A stretch of 64,000 nt of DNA from Rhabditophanes sp. KR3021. Its lineage: Eukaryota; Nematoda; Chromadorea; Rhabditida; Alloionematidae. The stretch spans positions 3,720,001 to 3,784,000 of the forward strand of contig CAUJLY010000006.1 in NCBI GenBank assembly GCA_963281155.1, given 5' to 3'. Made by a program: the position numbers and the translations under genes. Below are positions 39,520 through 64,000 of the stretch, one piece after another. Numbering within the stretch: position 1 is the stretch's first letter; every line of letters begins with the position of its first letter. The notes below the pieces were generated by a model. It ran no database searches. It was not told the DNA's origin and saw nothing but the letters and a program-made list of their open reading frames with translations.

Positions 39520-39850
39520 TTAATCTTCTTAACAATATAATAAACTTTATTTGCTTTATTCATCGAAATTAAACTTCCTTTTGATGCAATGGATACGTAT
39601 TAATTTCAATTACATACATTTATTTAAATTTAAGAAGATCGGAGTATAGGCATTAATAAGCGTTTAAAGTAATTGGACTACAATTGTTTGGTTGTTTTTG
39701 GTTAAATTTAATATGAGTTTTTAAAAATGGATGATATTTAGAGTTGATTATGTAATTTAATGAAATAACTTTTGTCCTTTGGTGTAATTGCTAGTTCATA
39801 AGCAAAGTTGAGTTATCCAAGTAGAGTCGTTTATATTAGGGTTGTTTGAA
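39520..39850. other. Convergent 3' spacer of subunit B and the E93-like gene
   Basis: AATAAA at 39539-39544 is 20 bases after the subunit B stop and is a good polyadenylation signal for it. On the other strand AATAAA (TTTATT at 39619-39624) is placed to serve the E93-like gene. The two 3' UTRs may overlap. Confidence 0.5.
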
Positions 39851-41734
39851 CTAATATTCAATTAATAGGTTTTCGTGAATAAGGGATAGACTTCTTTCGT
39901 TCTTAGAGGGAGTTAATCGAAAATCAAGTTCATCCACTTCAAAGATGCCATCGTCTTCCTCTTCCTCGTTCTTTTCTCCGTCAAAGGAATTGGTATCATC
40001 TTCACTCCCCTGACATTTCTTAAGACTTCTTTTTGTTTTTCTCTCCTTGACTTTGTATTCAAGTGTAGAATGAGGAACACCGAAATAACTTCCTGCCCGA
40101 TGGACAGACATTTCTCCTAGTCGGACAGACTTAACAGCTTCATCAAGGGCATCTTTGTTATATCTTCGATAATTGCCTCTTTTCGGTCTGCTTTTCTTCT
40201 TATCCTTATTGAGAGAACCTTCAAATTCTTCGAGAGTTGTCATACAGGAGTCAGATACGTTGGACATTGTCTTGCCAGTACTACTTTCTCTGCTAAACTT
40301 AATAGACGGACTTAAAGAGTCGTCGCACTCATTTGTCAATAATGATGGAGGAGAGTAGTCGCTTTTTCCATCCATTTCCATAACTCTAAGGGGGGCATCT
40401 AGATGATAACTTTGGGAAAGGACGACATTAGCAAGCGTTTCCAAGCTACAGGTCTTTCTTTTGTTCTCAAATGAGTTGTTCTTGCAAAGTGGTTTTGATT
40501 CAATTGAATTTTGACTAATTTGATTGGCAACTTTTTGTCTCTTTCTTCTCATAATAATAGATGTTGACTCGGGATCTAACATTCCTTTAGCGGCAAGTTC
40601 CGTTTCTAACTTGTAAATTTTGTTCCTTAAGGTGGATCTTGGAATTCCATAGACGACGGAAGCTTTTCTAGTACCTAACTTCTTTGTTCTGATATCATCA
40701 ACAGCAGCTTCCAAATTCTCTTGTGTGTAAGCTTTTTTGACGAGATGAGCTCGTGTTGCTGGTTGCCGAGTCTTTGGTTTACCTTCGTTCACAAGTTTTG
40801 GGGGCGTGAATATTGGAAGCTGAGAGACGAAATGATCACAAGAATTACCAGTCAGTTGTCGATAAAACGCCATGGCATTTTCAAGAGGATCGAAAGAAAC
40901 AGGTGACTTAGTGCTTAAATCAAGTGGTTCTTCAACCTTTTTTTCTTTCAAAACCTTGTTCATTACAGGTTTAGGAGTTAAAATGCTTTTGAAAGTACTC
41001 ATTTGTGGGACATTGTTCATTGCTAATGAGTTGTTTAAGAAAGGTTGCTGAAGAAAAGGTGTAACACCCATTAAACTATTATGAAACGCTGTAGTCATAG
41101 ATTGCAAATACATGCTGTATTGCCAATTAAAGAGAGCATTGCCCATTGCTATAATTTGGAGATAAATATTAAAGCAATTATATAATAACTCACGTAAAAT
41201 AGGCCCACAATTAACATCATTTTTTTGTTTAAAAAAATTAGGAAATTCTTCTTCATCCGTTCTTGATAATTCCTCGTTTGTGTCAGCAGGGTTTGTTGAG
41301 ATGGGTAAATTAAGGCTCTTGTTAGTATCAGTTTTTCCTGAACTTCCGGCAAATTGTTTAAATAAAGAAACGACATCAATATCTAAATTGTTTTTTATTT
41401 AATTTAATTGGAAAAAATACGTACCAGAAATAGATTGAACATTAAAATTATTCTGAGAGTCTGTAACCAGTGGATAATCGCTACTCAGCGACTTGAGCAA
41501 GCTCAAGTCTTTTTCACTTAGAGGCTTTTGTACATCGAAATTGGATTCATCTTCGATGGAATTAGATTCGCTGGAATTTAAGCAGTTATTTTCAAGTTCT
41601 TTGTAAAATGTGTCCAGATTAATGGCATAACTCTGATTGGCAAAGTTTTCACCATTAGAGTCTTCAGTTCCCTTGCTTAGGTTGTTGATTTGGGAATCAC
41701 CATCTGAGGCTTTGGTAGAATTTACCAACAACAT
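39851..41734 (-). CDS. E93: E93 / Mblk-1 / MBR-1-type transcription factor with two psq-like HTH domains
   Basis: Three exons: 41734-41425, 41382-41194, 41148-39851 (introns 42 and 45 bp), 598 aa. The N-terminal third is acidic and Ser/Asn-rich. A CtBP-binding motif PLDLS is at about 241-245. The first psq-type helix-turn-helix (about 306-349) contains LGTRKASVVYGIPRSTL; the second (about 491-536) contains GEMSVHRAGSYFGVPHST and is followed by a basic KVKERKTKR stretch and an acidic tail. This pair of domains plus PLDLS is the signature of insect E93/Mblk-1, nematode MBR-1 and vertebrate LCOR/LCORL, nuclear DNA-binding regulators that recruit CtBP corepressor. In insects the gene is ecdysone-induced and specifies adult development; in C. 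elegans MBR-1 acts in neurite pruning. The symbol is assigned by domain similarity only. Convergent with receptor subunit B. Confidence 0.88.
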
Positions 41735-44700
41735 GGCAAGATCTCAATATAGGATAATAACCTGGAAAGTTTACATGAGAAAATGCAATAAGAAAGTGAT
41801 AAAACGTATTGAAGTTCTCATAAAAAACTATAACTAACATAAACCTTATTTAAAGTTATTTATAAAGAAAAGTTGTTTATATCAAAAGGCAAATGTTGTA
41901 TAAACAATATCTTTGAGATACCTGAAACTCCGACAGACTTAAACAGATACATAGATAAGATCATAGTATATATTTTAATAATAAGTTTTAATCTATTTGA
42001 TGAGTTTGACAAAGCGTTTATTTAAAGAAATATATAAAGCCAATGAAGATTTTAGTCAAAATATCTTTGGAATCATTTTGATAGGCGTTAACGCTAGGCT
42101 TCATTATCAAAATTGAATCACTTAATCCTGACAAAACGAGGATTTGTATGTATCTTAAAATAAAGTAATAATAAGCGTATATTCCCAAATATAAAATGGT
42201 CACAATAATACAATTTCCATATATCAACACCTTATTATTTTTTACCGTACTTATGTGCATCCCCAATTCCTGGGTTAGGGTAGTATAGGTATAATAAAAC
42301 GGATATACAAACGCACAAAATTTATTAATATCTTAAAAACGACAACCACAATGCATTTCCTTTAAGCGTTGTAAACTTGTGGCATATTTTTCCTCTACTC
42401 ATTGTGTACATATATTTATAATAAAACCAAATAAAAAACAACCCTTAATGGCAACTGTCATGGTTTGCCCCATCAATTAAAAAGGTGATCTTAATGTTTA
42501 TGTTTAGTATATACCACAGTGCATATGCCATTTTACCAAACGTATTAAATTTGACAATTTAATCGGTGCATTTTTTGTGATCAATCATTCTTTAGTACTA
42601 ATGTCATGTAATGAATTTATATTTGAACACACAAATATAACAGTTACCTGCATATAAGGTAAATATTATAAGCACACATTAGTGTAGAATTAAGTATGGC
42701 CTCCGATTAGCGTATGCCTTCAAGGCAGGTGAAACTTTTTTGATAACAGAATACAATAAACAACCCAAAAACTTAATTCATACCAATTTGTGTTTGGAAA
42801 AGTTTTAAATTTACAAAAAAATGTGTTTATACCATCTTTTTATATAGCTGCTTTAAAAAATCCCACGGTTGATATTTTTGACATCTATAGGTGTGATTAA
42901 AGGCTGTCTAATTTAGCTTAAATTTGTACCATTTTAAAAAAAGCGTTTTTTAAATACAGATTAGATTCTTTTTTTGTAATCATTATGCTATAAAAAATGG
43001 ATGAAAGTTTTATTCTGTATTAATAAATGCCTATCCAAAAAAGAAGATTACATTTCTTAAGAAAAAAGGACTATGCTGGTCTTATTAATAAGTCTCTTTC
43101 CTACAAAAAATAACATTGTAAGATGTAATTCAAGGTGGTAACTTTTCAAATTTAAAATAAAATATGGTCAAAAATAAGCAAGTATTTAGTATTGACTGTG
43201 TATAGAACAGATTTAAAATATATTTTTATCGAGTTTGATCAATTAATTATTGGAATAAATAAGATATATGGCAACTTTTTGTCTCTCTCGCCCTAATACC
43301 TTGAAAAAGTGAACTTTAGGGATATAAAATATTTGATAAAAGAACTTTTAAAAGTACAATTAAAAATAATTTTCCGAAAGGTAGAAATATAAGAGTATGA
43401 TTAATAAAAAAAGTTGTGAGAAAATTAAGAAAAAAGCATTTTTTTTATAAAATTAAAATATTGCTTGACAATTTAGACATATATAGTCTTCTAACAATAA
43501 TTGGCCTGTAAACTTTTAAATAAAGGTTTTGGCATTTGAGTGTGGTAAATAATTGATAAATAAAAATATATCCAAAAAGTTTTGACTAAAACAAAAAAAT
43601 GGCTTTAAGATTTGAAGTTAATTAATCAGAAAACAGACAAGTGAAAAATTGTCACTATATTAATTGTCAAGAATTTGGTATTCTAAACTAGATGAAGAAC
43701 AAGTGAAACCATAGTGTCAGCAGGATTTCAATTTAAATATATAAAAAGTATTATTATTTTTGATAAACAATTGGTTGAAATTTTCTTTTACAAATACCTC
43801 TTCCCATCTTCATAACACATCCGATACGCAGCAGTTAATATTTTTGTCAAGACCTTTTAAACAGTTTAATAAATACAGATATAACAAATTCTTCTCACAA
43901 AAGGATTTCCACAAAATTTGTTAAATAATGTTTTGTTGTTCTTACTAATAGATAGCAACTACTTATTGTGATATAAAACAGATAACAAATAGGATTAGCT
44001 TTCACCGTAGTTTGACAAAAGTTTTGTGTCGCCAAAAAATATCCTTGGTTATAAATAATAAATATCAATTTGATTCGACATTTTAACTAAATTAATTTTT
44101 CTATTTGGGTGTGAATTAAGGTTTAGCATGGAGATTTATATCAAAAAAACAACTTAACTAAGTATGATGTACTGAAAAGAGCACTCATAAGTATGGCCTT
44201 TTAAACAGGTTATACAAAAAAGATTTTAAAAATTTAATCTTAAATTCAAAACTAATTAGGGTCTGTTTAGAGATATACTGTTTAAATGCTACCCCAAACT
44301 TTACATATTATTTATATAAATAAGAAATTACAAATAGTCAGGTGAATTTCCATTGCCACAACACCGAAGGACTTCAAGTATACAATTTCAATATCATGCA
44401 AAACCATTAATATTTATAATTTCCAATTTATTATTCTAAATATCTTATAAATCATTTCAAAACTTGTCTTAACTTGAACAATAAGTATCTAATTTTTTGT
44501 GCTAATTAATCGCTAATATATGTTTTTTATAAAAATAAATGTATGCCTTTTTCTATGTTCAGTGATAGATAAGTAATGAAAGGAATGTACTATAATTAAG
44601 GTGTATGATTTAAGGCTAAATTAGATGGGGTGTGCATGTACCTTTGAGTTATTATTAAGACATATAATAAGTATCTGAAATTTACAAATTATTTTCTATT

Positions 44701-46411
44701 AAGTTCGTTTGAATTAGTAAATAAATTGTTATAAGGTACCTTTTATTAAGACTACATTGTGTTAATGAAAAGCTTTCGCTAAAATATTGATATCAGGCAT
44801 AAGCTGTGGACTGCTCATTCAAATATATTTTTGAATAGAATGTGTTTTATAAGGTGGGAAGAAAACAAATGAAAAAATTATAAAGCATTAATATATTTAA
44901 TTTGTTCGGCATGGTAAGCTTATTAGTGAAGTCAAGCGAATGCCCAAAATTATCCTAATTTTTATATCTGAATGAAAATGAGATAAAAACTTCTTTATTT
45001 AATGAGAGTAACTTTTCAAAATATCATACCGATACTTTTAAATGACATTAGTTTCCTGCGTGGTAAATAAGCGGCTTAAACTATTTTTCACTTTACCGTA
45101 TGGTAAAAAAAGATCATTTAAACTAAAATGAAATCAGAAATAGGGTTTTAGCATTTTTAAAGTACATTCTAAAACGGGATTGACCAAAGGTTGATGCAAA
45201 CTAAAAAATTGTTCATCCTGTTTATAGAAAACTTAACAAAATAGTGGTTAAATATCTAAATTCATTGTGATAATTATCAGCAAATTAAAATTTTAAGGTT
45301 GCAGGAAGTGTACCTTGAAAGACTCGCCAACAAACTATCATTTTAGGGTCATCTCTTTCTGTTTTTAATTGATGGTAGACTAAACGATTAATTTCCGAGG
45401 TTTATTTTAACAAATTAGGCAAGCTTAAAATGATAATATAACATTAGTATTTTCTTTTTAGCCGGTTATATTTGATAATTATGTAACTCGACATTTTTCA
45501 ACAGAAATATAATGTGACAACTTTTTGTATTGAACCTTAAAAAGCTGGCTTGAAAATAGTAATTTGTAAAACTTTCAAATCCATCAGTGTTAATTAGTTT
45601 AACCATAATAGGCGCATAGACTAAAAATTAAGAACCTTTCCCAGATAATAATGATTAAGAGGATGATATAATTTCTGTTTAGAATAGTATCCCATGAACT
45701 TCCTTGGTATATGCATAACATATACAATGAAGTGCAATTATTAAGCATGATTTACGATTAAGTATCGTAAAAAAATCAACAAAGTTACCTTTTCCTTATA
45801 TAAATAATTATTTGTTTCTTATATAAATAATTAATTTAGAAGGTATATAAATCAATTTAAAATGGTTATGTTATTAAAAAAGCGCAAATTAAATTTGGTT
45901 CGAAATACAATTAAATATACTTTGCTAGTCAAATTGAAAATAGTCTTGGTGTAAAGGACATATTAACCTATAGTAAATAGTGTATATTAGATAAGTAGAG
46001 ATGCGATTTATTTATGGTCACTTTCATGTTACAAATTTTGGTTGATGTTATTGTACTTAACTTTGTTTATTAAGCATATTATGATATATTATGGTGGCTA
46101 TAATAATGAGTATGTAATATATTAAATGTTAATAATACTAAGCCTAATTTTCTAAAAGTTTAAATGATATTAAATGTAAATAAAGGTATATAAGGGAAAT
46201 ATATTTTTATCGCATAGAGAGCTTAAAAATGGGTTGAATAGATAGGAATTTCCGCTATATCTTTTGAATTTCAAACTTATTTCTGCCTTCATTTGTGGAA
46301 AGCATTTTTTAATAGAAAGGGAAATATTTACTGCCAATTTGGATCATTTTATTTTGATAATGGAATAGGATTAAGCATTGTACAAAAAAAATGAAGTATA
46401 GTACATGATTA
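41735..46411. other. 4.7-kb AT-rich spacer
   Basis: Lies between the start of the E93-like gene and the 3' end of the PI4-kinase gene, both minus strand. I see no coding exon; open frames such as 42018-42266 are short and hydrophobic by composition. A direct duplication of CTTATATAAATAATTA occurs around 45795-45832. GGTTAGGGTAGT at 42273-42284 recurs at 49351-49362. Confidence 0.5.
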
Positions 46412-60196
<13,785 letters not shown>

Positions 60197-61794
60197 ATTT
60201 TATTTGCCCTAAAATAAGGTCGTCTAAGTCAATAGTCAATAAGAAAGATGGTTGAACGATAATTCTACGCATTTTTGTAAAATCACTTTCAATTTTAAGA
60301 ATAATCTCGCATTTTAATCTTAGAAAGGGTACCTTGATTGCAATAGTTCTAATTTAGAAATGTGTGTGATACCAAAAAAGTCAACGGTCAAAGTTATTGT
60401 ATTTAGTTACTTAAAGTTGCAGACTGCTTAATTAATATAGTAAATGGTTTAAATTAGTGTAAAAATATGCTAAGTCAAGTAAACACGTCTAAAAATCAAG
60501 TTATTTAAAATTTGCTTAGTAATCAGGAATAATTGGATAATCAAAAACATGAACACTTAACATGATATACACTGAGACATGTTTGATGATTAGATAAAAT
60601 TATACAAGAGTATATTGCAAAAAATGAGATGCTAAACACATAGTTTAGGAAAGTAGATATTTCTTAAGCGACCTTATGATTGTTGCTAAATCAATGACAT
60701 TCTTTATTAGGGGTAGCTTACAATTTTTAGACTTTCATCAATGCTTACTATAAATTGATGGGTTAACATTTGAAAACGTAGTTTTAATAAAAAATATGTT
60801 CATTTAGGTAGTAATATATGGTGAAATTGCACAGATTAGAATAGTAAACTGATAAAGACAATAGGATTGATTGTCAATCGAAAAATAATATAATAATAAA
60901 AGCTTCTTAGCGTAATCAAAATAAAAAATATCATGAAAAGGTAATTGATATGAAAATGAAAGGATAAAAGCAAATAAAGAACAGCATAAGATGCAAATTT
61001 GATTGAATTTAATAATTATCACAACTTTATAGTGACAGATCCTTGAAAAAACGTGATAATTTCAACACTTTCCCTTACTACTCAACACAACATAAGTTTT
61101 AGCGGACAAACAGAGAGATCATTCTATTTTGACAAATATCTTAGAACGAAGGTTTGGAAATACGGCACTATACAGATAATTTGGCTCTAAAACAAATTTT
61201 CAAAGTAGTAATTGTTTGTACACTAAAGAGCATCAAAGCTGTGGCAAACAAAATATTAATACACAATATGTAATGTTGTTTTAAGGTCGAATAAAATTTA
61301 TTTCAATGACAATGTAATATACACTATTGCACAATTTCGAAACTCAGTTTGTGTAGTAAGACCACCTTTGTTTTTAGTTCAATGTTATGAATATTTAGAA
61401 AGCAAATATTTTGTTTTAAAGATCTTTTTATTAGACTTAAAGAAGATGGATGTATTACAGAGTTTTATTTTATATTTGAATCATCCAATAATAATTATTA
61501 TATAAAAAAGTGTAAAAATGAAGAAAGCATGTAAATATGTTTTTTACACAGATAGGATAAAAGTTTTTCAGTCATGTTTAAAGGATTTTGTGTTTTCGCA
61601 ATGATTTCAAAAAGGAGAAGACAACTTGATAGTGTTTGACCATGAAGAAAATAAGCCTTAGATGAATAGTAAGAAATGTAATTGCGGATTTTGTAATATA
61701 TGTTTTCAAAATAATTCTTCTATTTCTATTAATTAATAATCCATTAATTGATATATAAAAAGGATATTTTGGTGTAATAGATAGAGAAAGTTAA
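60197..61794. other. 1.6-kb spacer, PI4K2 promoter side
   Basis: Between the PI4K2 start and the UBE2H stop, both minus strand. No coding exon supported (60804-61022 is hydrophobic by base composition). + strand G exceeds C. Expected to hold the PI4K2 promoter and the UBE2H 3' UTR. Confidence 0.5.
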
Positions 61795-62568
61795 TTAAAT
61801 GTCCATGTTGTTTGTGTCGTCATCCGAACATTCAGAAAGAGAGGATTCACCATCATCTTCGGCATTCTTGGCAGAAACAGGGAGCTTAATTGAATTAATA
61901 GATGTGATGGTAGTTTCAGTATGTGAAGTAGAACGTGGCTGTTTTGGAATGGCAACATTTTCACCTTCAATTGTGATCTTAGCAATGGCCTCTTCACAAG
62001 CGAATTTCTTAACGTATTCGAGGCATTTTGTTTTGAACTCTTCAGGTTTGTTCAAATACAATGAAGCAGCGTCTCCATTTAAGGGATCCGTTGGATTTGG
62101 GTAAGTGAGAAGTTGAGGTAAAAAAAGATTCAAAAATATTTGTGAGATCATAGAGAGATGACCAGGCTTGATTGATAACATCTAAGCAGACGGTTCCAGA
62201 AGCCTCATCAATATTTGGATGGAAAATGCGATTCATAAATCCAATTGATGGGCTTTTAAATGGGTATCTGTCTGGCAAATCTACCTTAACTTTCCAAACT
62301 CCATTTTCATAAGAAGCTAAAGGAGAAGATGTTAATATATGTTTATGTATTTGAGTAAATAAGTTTGAACATTATTAATACTTACTTCCTTTAGGTCCGT
62401 GAAACTTGACGGCAAATTCATTCAAATTACCAGTAATTGTGACCTCGTGATTGCTTTGAATACTAAAACACGTGATCGAATAAATATTATTATTTATGAA
62501 TTATTTACAACTTACAGCTTAATGAGATCAGTGTCCATACGACGTTTTCCTGCACTTGGTGAAGACAT
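61795..62568 (-). CDS. UBE2H: Ubiquitin-conjugating enzyme E2 H, frame broken by one base
   Basis: Exons 62568-62516, 62462-62386 and 62316-61795 (introns 53 and 69 bp). Starts [18 protein letters not shown], almost identical to human UBE2H. The catalytic cysteine is in [10 protein letters not shown], preceded by [20 protein letters not shown]. It accepts ubiquitin from E1 and passes it to substrates, working with the CTLH/GID E3 ligase in yeast and animals. After LTNIFESF the frame breaks: the + strand has seven As at 62120-62126, and six would give [20 protein letters not shown], the conserved continuation. With that single base discounted the protein is 216 aa (human 183), with a longer Ser/acidic C-terminal tail ending [16 protein letters not shown]. 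The acidic tail is typical of the family. The gene is essential-type and well conserved, so a sequence error is more likely than a pseudogene. Confidence 0.92.
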
Positions 62569-64000
62569 GACTATTGCTTTTTCGTCGATGAGTCAGGCGT
62601 ATTTGGCAATGTATTCTGCTTTGTGTCGACCAAAATGATAAAAGTGGTTCTCTTCAATTCTTTTTTCCAAACCTTACTATGACAATTGTATCTATCCCAG
62701 TAGAGTTTAGAGCTAGATAAAAAGCAATTCACTCAGATAGGGTCGACAATGTGTGTCCGACAAAAAATATAATCCTTTTTGGCAACCGGTGATACCAAAA
62801 GCTAAACGTATTCTAAAAATAAAGGAATAGGTAATAACAAAAGAATATCATTTGGCAAGTTCTAGCAAAAATTGAGCGACCAAAATATATGCAAAGCGAC
62901 ATACAGGGTAAAGAGAGAAAAAATTAGCAGATATTAATAATAAGACGATGTGCTGGAGGAATATGCTTATTGGTTTATAAATCGAATGAAACAAATTGAT
63001 AACAAATACATAGATATACTTAATAACAACCTATACAATCTGTATTGTTAGGTGAAAAGGAATGAATGTTTGGAGTTAGATTGATTTGACCGTCGTCATA
63101 TGCATTCATACACGCGAAATGGGATCGGGAAATCATATGCGTTTGTTGTTAGTAGAGAAATGGCTGAGACAGAGTTGTCTATGCAATGGTGTACTCGTGG
63201 TCGACGACAGCAGCAACGACTACGTTTGCTGTGTAACGCCTATAGTAACATCATCTCACCCTGGTTCATTTACTCCTAGCTTTTAAGTGAAAAATTTATT
63301 TCAGAGTCTCTGTACGCATATCTGTATACTCATAAAGAAAATGTAAACATTTTGTCGAATATGTATAGAGATAAATGTATTCAAAAGAACTAACAACAAT
63401 CAAAAAATAATATATAATTTGATTGTCATGACAAAAACAATAAATAAAAGTTTTAGATGTTTTAATTAACAATTTTTCTGCCTTAAATGCAACTATAAAC
63501 AAAGGAACTGGTATGTGTTTGGGTGAGAAGAAGGAAAATAAAGGCTTTTGGAGATATACATCGAAAGTACTCGTTCAGTGAATGTAATCTGCCTACTATA
63601 TTCATAACAACCACAAGTAATGAAATAAAAGTGGATAAATATATTTTGATGCAAAGAGTGAAAATAGTGTTCAGTTGGATAAAAATACATACAAAATTGA
63701 TTTAAATCAAATTCATTAATATGATTGCAATTTAGTGATGTCATTAATAGCTTTTCTATGTTATCTACTAAATGGCATACGAATTAATTAAACAACCATT
63801 TTTAATATCCGAACAAGTGATGAAAAGGACTTTTATGAGATAATATCACACAAACAAATGGTTAAAAACACTGATGGTTCGATGTATCTTACTTTTTAAA
63901 AGAACTAATTTTTTCGACAACAACGACAAGATATTATAGTGAACTAAAACATTAAAAAACAGGGCATGACTGGTCATGACTTTTTGGAGAGCAAAAGGTA
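62569..64000. other. Upstream region of UBE2H to the window edge
   Basis: Presumed UBE2H promoter, directed leftwards. A segment at about 63083-63285 is clearly GC-richer than its surroundings and holds a 66-codon open frame (63086-63286) with no recognisable protein features; it may be a promoter element, a non-coding exon or part of an unidentified gene. The last 700 bases are AT-rich with nothing I can support. Confidence 0.4.

Overview
The window is AT-rich animal nuclear DNA with short spliced introns (commonly 41-55 bp, GT...AG, acceptors mostly TTTTAG or TTTCAG) and long gene-poor spacers. The gene set (an E93/MBR-1-type transcription factor, DEG-3/ACR-like nicotinic receptor subunits, an ecdysozoan orphan GPCR, a rootletin-like giant coiled coil, UBE2H, type II PI4-kinase, an hnRNP A/B-type RNA-binding protein) points to an ecdysozoan. 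A nematode is my best guess from the compact introns and receptor types, but an arthropod or other small ecdysozoan is not excluded.

Layout: 1-936, 5' end of an unidentified minus-strand gene cut by the left edge. 5254-6256, hnRNP-like gene (minus). 6257-13263, gene-poor spacer with one TATA-like site. 13264-24477, one giant plus-strand gene of seven exons whose reading frame survives all six introns (about 3,606 aa); I do not recognise it, and it is the best candidate for something undescribed. 24690-26645, Asn/Ser-rich coding sequence with no start codon of its own and one apparent frameshift, either the 3' part of the giant gene or a separate gene. 28124-29246, orphan GPCR (minus). 34463-36821 and 37735-39519, two tandem nicotinic-type receptor subunits (plus). 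39851-41734, E93/MBR-1-type factor (minus, convergent with the second receptor). 46412-60196, type II PI4-kinase (minus), whose 11.7-kb second intron holds a complete opposite-strand gene, the rootletin-like protein at 51559-59326. 61795-62568, UBE2H (minus).

The genes look like an ordinary chromosomal neighbourhood rather than a pathway: neuronal signalling (two channel subunits, a GPCR, a neuron/metamorphosis-type transcription factor), membrane lipid signalling, cilium/cytoskeleton and housekeeping functions. I see no operon, no viral or transposon genes, no CRISPR, no rRNA and no convincing tRNA.

Three genes, including the highly conserved UBE2H, are each broken by a single extra base in or beside a short homopolymer. 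Consensus error in the assembly is the simplest explanation, but all three are of the same +1 sense, so they are listed for checking. Exon joins were made by hand from splice-site consensus and frame continuity, without transcript data.
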